Positions 1 through 8,311 of a DNA stretch of 64,000 nt are shown here, one piece after another (the first letter of the stretch is position 1; each line of letters starts with the position of its first letter). A program made the position numbers and the translations under genes. This DNA is from Candidatus Magnetocorallium paracelense. Lineage in GTDB: Bacteria > Nitrospirota > Thermodesulfovibrionia > Thermodesulfovibrionales > Magnetobacteriaceae. The stretch is from positions 1 to 64,000 of the forward strand of contig JAREWP010000033.1 of the NCBI GenBank assembly GCA_029001845.1. Direction: 5' to 3'. The notes beneath the pieces are model-generated. The model was not told the DNA's origin. It worked only from the letters and a program-made list of their open reading frames with translations, and searched no databases.

Positions 1-143
1 ATATCCTCGGCTATGAGCCGGACGCCCTTGATACCTCCGATTTAATCGGAAACCAATGCTTTATTTCTCTTGTTCGTTACAATAACGATTTCCTTGTGAT
101 CTATTCAGTTCTTAATATTAATCAGGATTTAAAATTGTTCTGA
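1..143 (+). CDS. C-terminal end of an unidentified protein, cut by the window edge
   Basis: An open frame enters from the left edge (first full codon at base 3) and ends with TGA at 141-143, giving about 46 residues. The translation (ILGYEPDALDTSDLIG... ending NINQDLKLF) has ordinary composition and no internal stop, so it is probably the true end of a gene. The fragment is too short to assign a family. A possible terminator hairpin follows about 30 bases downstream, which fits the end of a transcription unit. Confidence 0.5.
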   Translation, partial: ILGYEPDALDTSDLIGNQCFISLVRYNNDFLVIYSVLNINQDLKLF

Positions 144-169
144 TTCAGAATTTTCCTGCTCTCTCTGTG

Positions 170-214
170 CTCCGGGATTACTTTACTGCTTTTCCCGGAG
201 TCTCAGCTCTTTTT
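170..214 (+). terminator. possible intrinsic terminator after the left-edge gene
   Basis: An 8-bp perfect stem (CTCCGGGA at 170-177, TCCCGGAG at 193-200) has a 15-base loop. A short T run lies at 210-214, about 10 bases past the stem, which is farther than ideal. Position after a stop codon is right, but the offset T run makes this only a candidate. Confidence 0.35.
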
Positions 215-338
215 ATGCTCATCTCTTCTTACTTACCATCTCTTAGCTTTTCTTCTTTTTCTCTCTTCATTAAAATCTGTATGGATTAATTTGTTGTCTC
301 GTTTTTTATGTAATTATTTGATCGGTTTATTGTGGAAT

Positions 339-569
339 TTAACAGGAGCCGCCTACGCCGTCTGCAATGGCAAAGAGATTCAGATTTTTGTCTATCAGAA
401 AATCGTCCTCGTTTTTCTTTCTCAATGCACCGGCGTCGGTTTTTCCGGCGCATCTGATTTTACATTGTCCTGAATAACTCTCATTAACAAAGACATCCCC
501 CATACCGCTGTTGACGTCCCGATCATGGGAAGAACTCGACTGTCCTGTAACCTCTCTGGTGATATCCAT
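339..569 (-). pseudogene. truncated PP2C-family protein phosphatase, N-terminal fragment
   Basis: The 76-residue product contains the start of a PPM/PP2C Ser/Thr phosphatase: GKTDAGALRKKNEDD near residues 42-56 (family pattern G-x-T-D-x-G-x-x-R-x-x-N-E-D) and FAIADGVGG near 66-74 (family ADGMGG). These hold metal-binding Asp residues. The frame stops two residues later, so about 170-200 residues of the catalytic domain are missing, and no continuation is visible in the other frames to the left. It has a strong ribosome binding site (AGGAGG ahead of ATG at 569), so it was once a translated gene. A short peptide may still be made, but catalysis is not expected. Confidence 0.6.
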
Positions 570-610
570 TATTTCCTCCTAAAAGCAGTATCATCGTAAA
601 TCCTGAAAAC

Positions 611-751
611 AGCATTTAGCTGTCAGCTATCAGTTTTTTCATTGCAACACCTTATGGTGTAAAACACTTTCACCCATAGGGTGAAGCTTATTTTGGCATA
701 ACATCAATGCTTTCCTTTAGCTGAAGGCTGACCGCTGATAGCTGACTGCTG
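611..751. repeat. intergenic repeat family B, copy 1 (AGCTGTCAGC type)
   Basis: About 140 bp bounded by AGCATTTAGCTGTCAGC and its approximate inverse GCTGATAGCTGACTGCTG, with a conserved centre (AACACCTTATGGTGTAAAACA, then a GGTGAAGCTTATT block). Copies lie at 14098-14249 (inverted), 15205-15338 and 16012-16148. It has no coding potential. The near-symmetrical ends allow folding of the whole element, typical of small non-autonomous repeats. Confidence 0.75.
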
Positions 752-762
752 TTTTTAGTTAA

Positions 763-895
763 TACTACAGCGACACTTTATACTAATCGCTATTCAGGCA
801 CAAGACAAAAGGCATCAGGTATAAGAAAAATCCAACCTTTTGCCTTATGCCTGTTGCCTTAAAACGCATTTAGTGACCGCTGTGTCGGGTTTAGG
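763..895. repeat. intergenic repeat family E, copy 1
   Basis: This segment begins with TACTACAGCGACACTT and ends near CGGGTTTAGG. Inside, GGCACAAG... and ...CTTGTTGCC-like arms pair imperfectly around AAGAAAAATCCAACCTT. A second copy of the same length lies at 17695-17827. Copy 1 directly follows a family B element. No gene is present. Confidence 0.7.
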
Positions 896-1187
896 ATAAT
901 AAACAAAATTCGTGTTTATTCAGGTATAAAAATTGATAATCTTAACAAAAGACATACAACACCATTATCGAAAAGGAGGCAACGTTTTATTGCAAAGCCG
1001 GGCAGAAATTCGAACCTGAAAAATAAAATTCTCTATTAAAAAATGTAGTTTGAAATACATTTTTAAAGTTAATTTTATCAAAATACATGCCGGCTACAAA
1101 AATAATACTATACGAATGTATATGAAAGTAAAGTCATTGATTGCAGGGGTTGACCGGAAGGGGACCTGGAGACTAAGTTATACTTAA

Positions 1188-1248
1188 TGTTTCACAGCGT
1201 TGCAAAGCAACGTTTTGTTGCGCAGCAAAACGTTGCCCTAATGAAACA
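1188..1248. repeat. nested hairpin region
   Basis: Outer arms TGTTTCA (1188-1194) and TGAAACA (1242-1248) enclose a 26-bp near-perfect palindrome at 1209-1234 (AACGTTTTGTTGC paired with GCAGCAAAACGTT, one mismatch). A smaller GCGTTGC-AAA-GCAACG hairpin overlaps its left side. It lies in a gene-free stretch. A single-copy DNA structure or recognition site is possible; nothing indicates which. Confidence 0.5.
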
Positions 1249-1310
1249 GGCAGTCAATTGTGCGTCATTTAAAGGTTTATAAACAGACTCCTTGCTTCAA
1301 CAAAAAACAG

Positions 1311-1447
1311 CAGGAAGCTATCAACACTCAGCTGTCAGCTTCCTGTTTCAACATGTTGCCTGACAACCGACACATCATTTTTTGGTGGATATTGTTTTTA
1401 ACGTAACCCATCGATTTTTCTTAGCTGATAGCTGACAGCTAAAAGCT
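1311..1447. repeat. degenerate repeat, related to family B ends
   Basis: CAGGAAGCT (1311-1319) pairs with AGCTTCCTG (1338-1346), and the right end holds TTAGCTGATAGCTGACAGCT, the hallmark end of family B. The middle does not match family B. It is best read as a remnant or a chimera of repeats lying just downstream of the regulator gene on the minus strand. Confidence 0.5.
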
Positions 1448-1456
1448 TTTTAAAGT

Positions 1457-3148
1457 TCATAGGTTGTATTTCGCCATTTTTCTCCACAACGTAGTTCTGT
1501 TTATACCAAGCATACGTGCTGCTTTCGCCTTGTTCCACTTACTCAACTCCAACGCCTTAATAATCTTGCCCGCTTCATCGCTGTCTTTCCGGGATTCAAC
1601 GGGCTTGTTCAACTTAGCTCCGCTGTCTTTAAAGTCATCCGGTAAGTCCTCAATAGAGATAACGGAACCCGGGCATACAATAAAGGCATGCTCGATGACA
1701 TGTTCCATCTGCCTGATATTTCCCGGCCATCTGTGGTTCATAAACAGATTCAAAACATCGTCGGATACGGATTTTACAGATATGTCAAAGTCATAATTAA
1801 ATTTCATTATAAAATGATCCAAAAGCAAAGGAATATCGTCTCTCCTCTCTCTAAGTGGAGGGAGGTTAATCACAACGACCTTGAGACGATAAAAAAGATC
1901 GTCCCGAAATTCACCAAGAAGTACTTTTTCATTTATATCCTTGTTAGTCGCTGCAACGATTCTGATATCCACCTTTATGGGTTTGTTGTCTCCCACACGC
2001 TCGAACTCCTTTTCCTGCAAAACCCTTAAAAGACGATTCTGTATGCGGGGCGATATATCGGCGATTTCATCGAGAAATACAGTACCTCGATCAGCAGTTT
2101 CAAAACGACCGATCTTGTCTTTTTCAGCGCCTGTAAACGCTCCTTTTACGTGACCAAAGAGTTCGCTTTCCAAAAGATTTTCCGAGAGTGCGGAACAATT
2201 TATTTTTACCAGGGGGAATTCCCTTCTGTTACCTTTGTAGTGCAATGCTTCCGCTACCAACTCTTTCCCTGTTCCACTCTCTCCGATTATCAATACTGTG
2301 GTTCTTACAGAAGACAGCTTATCGATTAATTTATAAACTTTTTGCATGACAAAGCTTTTTCCTATAATATTATGATAGTGCTGCCTTCTTCCGAGATCCT
2401 CCTCCAACTTTACAAGACTTGTCTCTTCCCTGATGATGACAAATCCTCCTGAGAGATTACTCTTCCCGTCAAAAAGAGGAGACGCCTTTAATGTTATCGT
2501 CTGATTGCTGCGTCCTTCTTTTGAGCAATTATGACGTACAACCTGAATGGATGTCTTTAAGTCCATGGATTTACCGAGAGCATTCAGGCATTCGGCGTTA
2601 CAGGTATTTCTTGAATAATCTACTTTTTCACCAATATCATCAGGTGACAGACTACAAATATCCATAGCCGCTTTATTTATATTTTGAAGGACCATATTGT
2701 TATCTACAGTAATAATTCCGTCATTCATATTTCTAAATATGGCCTCTATATTACGTCTGTATTTTTCTTTCTCGTCGACCAGGGCTTTATGTTTTAAAGC
2801 CAACCTCGTAACATTCAATATCGTTTTATTTTCAATCGGCTTTATTATATAATCGAATGCCCCGAGCCTGAGAGCCTCGGAAGCATTTTTAATATCAGGA
2901 CGTCCGGTTACGATAACTGTCGGACAATTGATATTCTTTTCATTAATAAGTCTTAAAACATCGAGCCCCGTTCTATCCTTTAACACAATATCTGTAAAGA
3001 CCAAATCGAAGCTTCTTTTCTCCAACTCACTGAAAGCCTCTTCATATGTAGCCGCCTTAAAAACTTTATAACCCTTATTTACGAGAATCTTCTCAAACAA
3101 ATAGCAGATCACTTCTTCATCGTCAATTACCAGAATTTTATATTTCAA
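1457..3148 (-). CDS. sigma-54-dependent response regulator with PAS domain (NtrC family)
   Basis: Cytoplasmic transcription activator of 563 residues. An N-terminal receiver (about 1-120) has acidic residues D9/D10, phosphoacceptor D53, T81 and K103. A PAS-like segment (about 130-250) carries several Cys (NTCNAEC and a later HNC). The AAA+ domain (about 265-495) has Walker A GESGTGKE, the sigma-54-contacting GAFTGA loop and a DEIAD Walker B. A Fis-type helix-turn-helix closes it (KAARMLGINRTTLWRKM). The family drives sigma-54 promoters after phosphorylation by a sensor kinase. No kinase is adjacent, so it is an orphan; the nearest is the hybrid kinase at 11.3 kb. NtrC-type regulators control some exosortase/EPS systems, but a link to the 40-50 kb region is only a guess. 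Confidence 0.95.
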   Translation of the reverse strand: MKYKILVIDDEEVICYLFEKILVNKGYKVFKAATYEEAFSELEKRSFDLVFTDIVLKDRTGLDVLRLINEKNINCPTVIVTGRPDIKNASEALRLGAFDYIIKPIENKTILNVTRLALKHKALVDEKEKYRRNIEAIFRNMNDGIITVDNNMVLQNINKAAMDICSLSPDDIGEKVDYSRNTCNAECLNALGKSMDLKTSIQVVRHNCSKEGRSNQTITLKASPLFDGKSNLSGGFVIIREETSLVKLEEDLGRRQHYHNIIGKSFVMQKVYKLIDKLSSVRTTVLIIGESGTGKELVAEALHYKGNRREFPLVKINCSALSENLLESELFGHVKGAFTGAEKDKIGRFETADRGTVFLDEIADISPRIQNRLLRVLQEKEFERVGDNKPIKVDIRIVAATNKDINEKVLLGEFRDDLFYRLKVVVINLPPLRERRDDIPLLLDHFIMKFNYDFDISVKSVSDDVLNLFMNHRWPGNIRQMEHVIEHAFIVCPGSVISIEDLPDDFKDSGAKLNKPVESRKDSDEAGKIIKALELSKWNKAKAARMLGINRTTLWRKMAKYNL

Positions 3149-3230
3149 TGGTCTTCTCGTATTTTTAGTTAACGTCCTTGGGACGGACTTTTCTGTTTAG
3201 GACTACCATGGAAAACTACGGTACGTAGGA

Positions 3231-3303
3231 CAATAAAAAGCTTAGATTTTTATCGAGAACGCATGTTTTCCCTAATAGTCTTCAGCCTTTAGTCTATACA
3301 CCT
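3231..3303. repeat. intergenic repeat family F, partial copy 1
   Basis: AAGCTTAGATTTTTATCGAGAACG, then CAGCCTTTAGTCTATACACC, matches 14255-14352 and 23446-23541, where the element is longer on its left. The shared core is AAGCTT(A/G)...TTTTATCGA(T/G)AAC followed by GTCTT(C/T)AGCCTT(T/C)AGTCTATACAC. No coding potential. Confidence 0.6.
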
Positions 3304-3365
3304 TGTAGTTACAGTATTTATTTAAAAAGAAAGGGACATTCCCTTTATGAGGCAGGGGAAAAAGC

Positions 3366-3394
3366 AGGGCAGCTGTCTCCTTGACAGCCGCCCT
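3366..3394. other. strong hairpin between divergent genes
   Basis: AGGGCAGCTGTC (3366-3377) pairs with GACAGCCGCCCT (3383-3394) with one mismatch and a 5-base loop. On the minus strand it is followed by TTTTT, so it has the shape of a terminator, but no minus-strand gene lies upstream of it. It may be a transcript barrier or part of the 5' leader of the regulator gene; the role is not determined. Confidence 0.45.
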
Positions 3395-3565
3395 GAAAGT
3401 AAGGGGGTTGATGATTAATGAAATTCATCTGTATAGTATACTACTATTCATAAAAAAAGTCTATATAAATATAGACTAATACATACTTTAACACCCATTT
3501 GGTTTAATATTTCTCAATGAATTCATGAAACTAAACAGGAGATATCTTTTGTGCTAAAATAGTTG

Positions 3566-3571
3566 TATAAT
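3566..3571 (+). promoter_or_regulatory. candidate -10 box of the hydrolase/methyltransferase operon
   Basis: TATAAT lies 24 bases before the ATG at 3595 and just ahead of a strong AAGGAGG ribosome site. No good -35 hexamer is seen at the usual distance, although TG precedes the box. The proximity would give a very short leader. Moderate to low support. Confidence 0.35.
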
Positions 3572-3594
3572 AAAAAAACCAAGGAGGTTTTATT

Positions 3595-4212
3595 ATGCTT
3601 GAGAATATTCGTTGGCTCGGACACGACACCTTCAGGATCGGAGGAGAAAAGATTGTTTATACAGATCCATTTAAAATCAAGGCGAATGAAAAGGCGGATC
3701 TGATATTAATCACCCATGAACACTTTGACCACTGCTCGCCCGATGATATCACCATGCTTCAGGGAGAAGATACTGTAGTCGTAGCCACAAGCGACTGTCT
3801 GCCCAAACTCAGCGGAAATGTAAAGGCCGTAAAACCGGGCGATACTCTCAACATATCGGGCATCGATATAGAGGTGGTTCCCGCCTATAATACGAACAAA
3901 CAGTTTCACTTGAAGACCAATAACTGTGTAGGATATATCTTTACAGTCAATGGCAAGAGAATTTATATAGCAGGTGACACCGATTATATACCTGAGATGA
4001 AATCCTTTAATGATATAGATATCGCACTCCTTCCTGTAAGCGGTACCTATGTCATGTCAGCGGAAGAAGCCGTTCAGGCCGCTCTTGACATCAATCCGAA
4101 GGTAGCGATTCCTATGCATTACAATGCCATTGTCGGCTCGGAGGCGGACGCCGAGAAATTTGCTTCCATGCTAAAAGGCAAAATTGAAGTGGTGATATTA
4201 AAAGAGTCGTGA
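3595..4212 (+). CDS. UPF0173-type metal-dependent hydrolase (metallo-beta-lactamase fold)
   Basis: A 205-residue cytoplasmic protein of the UlaG-like/UPF0173 metallo-beta-lactamase superfamily. Visible metal-site motifs are HEHFDH (41-46), an Asp in AGDTDYIPEM and a late His in PMHYN; an early His (WLGHDTF) is also family-typical. Length matches the family. The substrate is unknown; relatives act on phosphorylated sugars or lactones. The start is secure (AAGGAGG seven bases before ATG). It overlaps the next gene by four bases, so the two are translationally coupled. Confidence 0.85.
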   Translation: MLENIRWLGHDTFRIGGEKIVYTDPFKIKANEKADLILITHEHFDHCSPDDITMLQGEDTVVVATSDCLPKLSGNVKAVKPGDTLNISGIDIEVVPAYNTNKQFHLKTNNCVGYIFTVNGKRIYIAGDTDYIPEMKSFNDIDIALLPVSGTYVMSAEEAVQAALDINPKVAIPMHYNAIVGSEADAEKFASMLKGKIEVVILKES

Positions 4213-4940
4213 AAACTGTTTCGAACATCAGGAAACATTCAAAAGACCTTTCAAAGGTGAGGGAGTTTTTCGCCCAATGGAATTTATACCGGAAAGTCAT
4301 CGGATTCAACTATATGGCGCACAAAGAGATATCTTTGACATTGCACGACTTTATAACATCAAACTGTAAGCATCCATTCTCTGTATTGGATCTCGGGTGT
4401 GGTGATGCCCATGTCAGTTCCATGGCTCTCAAAGATTCACCTGTCGCCAAATATCACGGAGTAGACCTCTCAGACATAGCGATCGATTTTGCAGCGGAGA
4501 ATATGGAATCTTATAGTTGCGAGAAATCTTTTATTGTCGGGGATTTTATGGATATACTCGACAATTACGAGAAGGAGTTCGATATAATAGTCGCCGGCTA
4601 TTCGATTCATCACTTTCCTTTTGAAGAAAAGGGAGTGGTTTTAAAGAAGTGCCGCGATTCTCTGAAGCCGGGAGGCTCTTTACTGATTTATGATATTTTA
4701 AGAAAAAACAGTGAAACCAGGACAGATTACTGTAACAGGGCATATGATTTTTGCAAACGAAACTGGTCGGGGTTGACAATCGATGAAATCGAAACCGTAT
4801 TCACCCATGTAAACACCAATGACTATCCCGAATCAAGAGAGTCCATTGAAGAGCTGGCCGTACATAATGGATTCGGTAAAATCAGGGAGTTATTTCGCGA
4901 TAAAAGTGAGCTCTACATTTTTTTTCATCTTCCCTATTAA
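4209..4940 (+). CDS. class I SAM-dependent methyltransferase
   Basis: A 243-residue protein starting at GTG, with the GTGA overlap to the upstream hydrolase. Motif I (VLDLGCGDAH, about 59-68), an acidic residue after beta-2 (YHGVDLSD), and the post-I motif AGYSIHHF are typical of Rossmann-fold methyltransferases. No substrate-specific domain is recognised, and the target could be a small molecule or a protein. Coupling to a metallo-hydrolase suggests a two-step small-molecule modification, but this is inference. Confidence 0.8.
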   Translation: MKTVSNIRKHSKDLSKVREFFAQWNLYRKVIGFNYMAHKEISLTLHDFITSNCKHPFSVLDLGCGDAHVSSMALKDSPVAKYHGVDLSDIAIDFAAENMESYSCEKSFIVGDFMDILDNYEKEFDIIVAGYSIHHFPFEEKGVVLKKCRDSLKPGGSLLIYDILRKNSETRTDYCNRAYDFCKRNWSGLTIDEIETVFTHVNTNDYPESRESIEELAVHNGFGKIRELFRDKSELYIFFHLPY

Positions 4941-5141
4941 ACGCCTGCTCCTATCTGTCCTGGCGAAAAATTTAGACATCGCTGAGGATGAGGGCCCGAC
5001 AAGTGTTTCTTAAGCAGAGTGTCGGAATTACAGGAACAGGAAAATGTAAATATGACTTCCAATTTATTCAAATAAAACTGTACAATACGTAAAAGTATCC
5101 GCTTTTGTGGAGTATTAATACTTTGAGGGAGGCGCGCTGTT

Positions 5142-5534
5142 TTGAGAGGAGCCGGCGGTACATCAGGGGGAGTAGGCAGATTTTTAACAGGTTTGATAAT
5201 GCTTTCGGCAGGAGGGTATCTTTTTTTTCAATCCATAACCGTACAGTCGTCGTTTGGTCTTGGCTATAGCTTGTACAGAGTGGGAGCTTATAATTTTACT
5301 ACCGGCATGGTGATGATACCTTTTATATTCGGCGTAGGAATGATTTTCTATAATGTAAAAAATATCATTGGCTGGCTGCTTTCGATCGCGTCAATCATCA
5401 TGCTGATCGCAGGCGTAATATCGAGTATTCACTTTTCCTTCAGGCATATGACGGCATTCGAACTAATAATTATAATCGTTCTCTTTTTTGGAGGAACAGG
5501 ACTGTTTTTAAGCTCTTTAAGGAATCTGGAATAA
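5142..5534 (+). CDS. small four-helix inner-membrane protein, unknown function
   Basis: A 130-residue hydrophobic protein with about four predicted membrane segments (roughly 14-30, 55-70, 75-95 and 106-125). It starts at TTG preceded by GAGGGAGG. The Gly-rich N-terminus (MRGAGGTSGGVGRF) precedes the first helix. No family is recognised. It stands alone between the methyltransferase and the superoxide reductase gene, with a family C palindrome after it. Confidence 0.6.
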   Translation: MRGAGGTSGGVGRFLTGLIMLSAGGYLFFQSITVQSSFGLGYSLYRVGAYNFTTGMVMIPFIFGVGMIFYNVKNIIGWLLSIASIIMLIAGVISSIHFSFRHMTAFELIIIIVLFFGGTGLFLSSLRNLE

Positions 5535-5600
5535 ACATCCACGAACCTCCGGTTCACCATAAAGAATGAAAATACTGAGTATAAAAGAACATAGTATATT

Positions 5601-5672
5601 ATAACCACGAAGGTCACGAAGTGCATGAAGTTTTTAAAAGATTTTTTTCTTTTTCCTATGCTTCGTGGTTAT
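5601..5672. repeat. CACGAAG palindromic repeat, family C copy 1
   Basis: ATAACCACGAAGGTCACGAAG at the left faces CTTCGTGGTTAT at the right, separated by an A/T-rich loop. Similar elements lie at 23581-23642 and 58145-58227. The transcribed form would be a long hairpin; between two plus-strand genes it could act as a 3' end or stabiliser, but this is not shown. Confidence 0.75.
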
Positions 5673-5736
5673 TTAAACCTAATTTCTAAGGGCTTATTTT
5701 CGGGATAACCGTAATCTTTACAAAAGGAGGTTTCAA

Positions 5737-6180
5737 ATGAGAAGGAGAGAGTTTATAAAATACACAGTGGCGGCCGCAGCTGTGGCTTCTACAGGAGTAA
5801 AGCAGACATCCAAGGCATCGGCCGGGAATTACCTGAGGCTCGCAAACAAGGACAATCCCTCTGTAGGCGAGCAAAAACATGTACCGAAATTGACTCTTCC
5901 CAAAAAAGTTACGGACATGGAATGGTTCGAAGTAAAAGTGGATGTCGGCTTTATGAAGGAACATCCCTCCACCCCGGAACACTGGATAACCATGATTCAA
6001 TTGCTTGTTGACGGTAAAGAAGTTGCCAGGACAGAATTCCCTGCCGGCGGAGTAACGAAACCTACGGCAGTGTTTATGCTTCAATTAAACAAAACCTCTG
6101 TTATCGAGGCTGTTGAAGACTGTAACCTCCACGGTACATGGATTAGCGAACCTGCTAAAATAAATGTAACGGTAATCTGA
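5737..6180 (+). CDS. Tat-exported superoxide reductase (neelaredoxin-like)
   Basis: Non-haem iron enzyme that reduces superoxide to hydrogen peroxide without releasing oxygen. Of 147 residues, the first about 30 form a twin-arginine signal (RRREFIK at 2-8, then an Ala-rich stretch). The mature domain holds the full square-pyramidal site: H48 in KHVP, H76 in EHP, H82 in EHW, and C129/H132 in CNLHG; K47 next to H48 matches the catalytic Lys. The rubredoxin-like desulforedoxin domain is absent, so this is the single-centre class. Export implies periplasmic superoxide defence. Start supported by AAAGGAGG. Confidence 0.9.
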   Translation: MRRREFIKYTVAAAAVASTGVKQTSKASAGNYLRLANKDNPSVGEQKHVPKLTLPKKVTDMEWFEVKVDVGFMKEHPSTPEHWITMIQLLVDGKEVARTEFPAGGVTKPTAVFMLQLNKTSVIEAVEDCNLHGTWISEPAKINVTVI

Positions 6181-6274
6181 GGTTTTGACACTATTTAAAT
6201 TTTAATATCCCAATAACCATCTTAAGTCTTTTCAAGTTTGCAACAGATATGCTATATTATCCTTTCGCCTGTAT

Positions 6275-6370
<96 letters not shown>

Positions 6371-6410
6371 TCATTTTGTCTGACAATCTGCGCCGATCAC
6401 TTTTCCATGA

Positions 6411-6526
6411 GTGCAGCCAGGCAATGGCCCTGCGCAATAGCGGGATATGAATCCCGTCAGGTCCGGAAGGAAGCAGCGGTAAGTATCTTTTCTATGTGCC
6501 GCAGCAAGTCTTTGCCAGGCTGCACC
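6411..6526 (+). ncRNA. ffs: small SRP RNA (4.5S type)
   Basis: RNA of the signal recognition particle, which binds Ffh for co-translational targeting. The hallmark domain IV CAGGTCCGGAAGGAAGCAGC (6459-6478) has the GGAA tetraloop at 6465-6468. The ends GTGCAGCC...GGCAA (from 6411) and TTGCC...GGCTGCAC (to 6525) are complementary, closing a single long rod of about 115 nt without an Alu domain. It lies directly between tRNA-Ser and dnaX, a common arrangement. End positions are accurate to a few bases. Confidence 0.93.
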
Positions 6527-6549
6527 GATGGAAAAGCGACGAAGTTCCG

Positions 6550-8283
6550 ATGAGTTATTTAGTACTTGCCAGAAAATGGAGACCCCGAACCTTTGAGGAT
6601 ATCGTTGGCGAAGAGTATATTGTACGTATCCTTAAAAACGCAATATCCGAGAAAAGGATCGCCCATGCTTACCTTTTCTCAGGCCCCAGAGGAGTAGGAA
6701 AAACCTCTACTGCCAGAATCCTGGCAAAGGCCCTTAATTGCGAGAATGGGCCGACAGCGGCTCCATGCTGCGACTGTGGATTCTGCAATGCCATAACCGA
6801 AGGCGCATCCGTTGACGTTATAGAAATAGACGGCGCCTCAAACAACAGTGTAGACGACATAAGAACGTTACGAGAAAATGTCAGATACGCGCCTTCGGGC
6901 TCACGTTTCAAGATATATATTATCGATGAAGCTCACATGTTGTCTCAATCCGCTTTCAACGCCCTGTTAAAGACCTTGGAAGAACCTCCTTCCCATGTGA
7001 TTTTTATACTTGCCACAACGGCCCCTCATAAAATCATAACCACAGTATTGTCCAGATGCCAACACCTCCCTTTTAAACGGGTCTCATCGTCAGAGATTAA
7101 AAATCATTTACAAAGAATCTCCGATTCAGAGGGACTCGTTATAACAGGCAAGGCATTGGACCTTATTTCAAAGGCGGCGGACGGAAGTGTCAGAGACTCT
7201 CTGACACTGCTTGAGCAGGTATCCTCATTTACTTCAGAAATTGATGATAATGACGTCAGAGACATGCTTGGAATTTCCGATGCATCGAATATAATCTTAA
7301 CAGCGGAAGCCCTGATTTCCGGAGACAAAAAAAAGATCGTTGAAATTCTAAGTGATCTCTATGAGTCAGGAACGGATTTAACTCTTTTTATAAGAGACCT
7401 TATAGAAATGACAAGAGATCTTCTGGTCTCTAAGATAACGGGAGATAAAGAATTATTTTACGAAGACATATCGGACAGGGTGAACACTCTCCTGTCAATA
7501 ACAAACGAAGAGATACTGACTGTTATCCTGGACGAGCTGATAAAGGCCGAGACTGCCATGAGAACGACATACTCTCCAAAAATTTCTCTTGATATGTCGC
7601 TGATCAGGATTTGCTTTTTAAATAATATCAGACCTCTTAATGACATCATTGAGGAGATAAACGGGTTAATCACCGGGGATTCACGTACCGGGGGAAAAGA
7701 AATCATCGAAAGGCGACCTCACTTTCCCGACGAGAAAAAAGAGAGAATTCCCCAATCGCCTCCGGCGCAGCCCTTATGCAGGAAAGAAGATTTGTCGTCC
7801 GGCGGCAAAGCACTGCCTTTGAAAGAACCGGAAGCTCCCAAGGTAAAAGAAGAGGCGGAAGTCGAGGCTTATTACGAGTCTCCGAAACAAGAACACTATA
7901 ATGAAGGGAAGGATGAAGGGAATATCGATCCGGGGAATATAGTCGAATTATGGAACGAAACAGTAAAAAAGATATCTGCTTCAAATCACATATTGGGCTG
8001 CAAATTATCTGAAGGAAGGCCTGAAATCAAGGGTAATAAAATCGATGTTGTCTTTAGCGGCGGGAATGCAGTCCATGCCGAATCTGTAGGTAAGAACAAA
8101 AAAAAGATAGAGAGTATATTGAGCGAACTCGCCGGCAAACATCTCAAAATATCTATATCATCTAAAAAAGAGCAGATGAAATCATTAAAAGAACTTAAGA
8201 AAGAAGCCATGGCCAGACCGATTGTCAAAGAGGCCCTTGACCTTTTCGAAGGTAAACTTGTAGATGTAAAATTAATAAAATAA
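6550..8283 (+). CDS. dnaX: DNA polymerase III subunits gamma/tau
   Basis: Clamp-loader ATPase of the replisome, 577 residues. Starting at ATG 6550 (MSYLVLARKWRP) gives the family-standard N-terminus; an upstream in-frame ATG at 6496 lies inside the SRP RNA and is rejected. Walker A GPRGVGKT (45-52), zinc-binding Cys (C64, C73, C76, C79), Walker B DEAH (126-129) and the sensor-1 LSRC are present. Residues about 380-470 are a charged linker, and the C-terminal part may be the tau-specific region. An A6G run at 7735-7741 could in principle allow frameshifting to gamma, but frame and stops do not clearly support it. Followed by ybaB and recR, the usual operon. Confidence 0.97.
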   Translation: MSYLVLARKWRPRTFEDIVGEEYIVRILKNAISEKRIAHAYLFSGPRGVGKTSTARILAKALNCENGPTAAPCCDCGFCNAITEGASVDVIEIDGASNNSVDDIRTLRENVRYAPSGSRFKIYIIDEAHMLSQSAFNALLKTLEEPPSHVIFILATTAPHKIITTVLSRCQHLPFKRVSSSEIKNHLQRISDSEGLVITGKALDLISKAADGSVRDSLTLLEQVSSFTSEIDDNDVRDMLGISDASNIILTAEALISGDKKKIVEILSDLYESGTDLTLFIRDLIEMTRDLLVSKITGDKELFYEDISDRVNTLLSITNEEILTVILDELIKAETAMRTTYSPKISLDMSLIRICFLNNIRPLNDIIEEINGLITGDSRTGGKEIIERRPHFPDEKKERIPQSPPAQPLCRKEDLSSGGKALPLKEPEAPKVKEEAEVEAYYESPKQEHYNEGKDEGNIDPGNIVELWNETVKKISASNHILGCKLSEGRPEIKGNKIDVVFSGGNAVHAESVGKNKKKIESILSELAGKHLKISISSKKEQMKSLKELKKEAMARPIVKEALDLFEGKLVDVKLIK

Positions 8284-8311
8284 GAGGCAAAGCCATTAAA
8301 AGGAGGGATTT

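Noticed and set aside
291-473. 60-residue plus-strand frame
   Set aside because: It is the antisense of the PP2C fragment and has no family signal or ribosome site.
611-751. Sigma-54 promoter (TGGCATAACATCAATGCT) in family B repeat
   Set aside because: Spacing between GG and GC is 12 rather than 10 bases, and it recurs in a repeat without linked genes.
3366-3394. Known riboswitch at the hairpin between divergent genes
   Set aside because: No aptamer features are seen; only a simple stem with one mismatch.
6496-6549. Upstream dnaX start at 6496
   Set aside because: It lies within the SRP RNA 3' part and adds residues absent from the family; MSYLVLARKW at 6550 is the standard start.
7327-7741. 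dnaX poly-A runs (A8 at 7327-7334, A6G at 7735-7741) as a programmed frameshift for gamma
   Set aside because: The first lies before the end of domain III, and after the second the -1 frame stays open for a long way while the +1 frame adds about 25 codons; no stem-loop or clear evidence.
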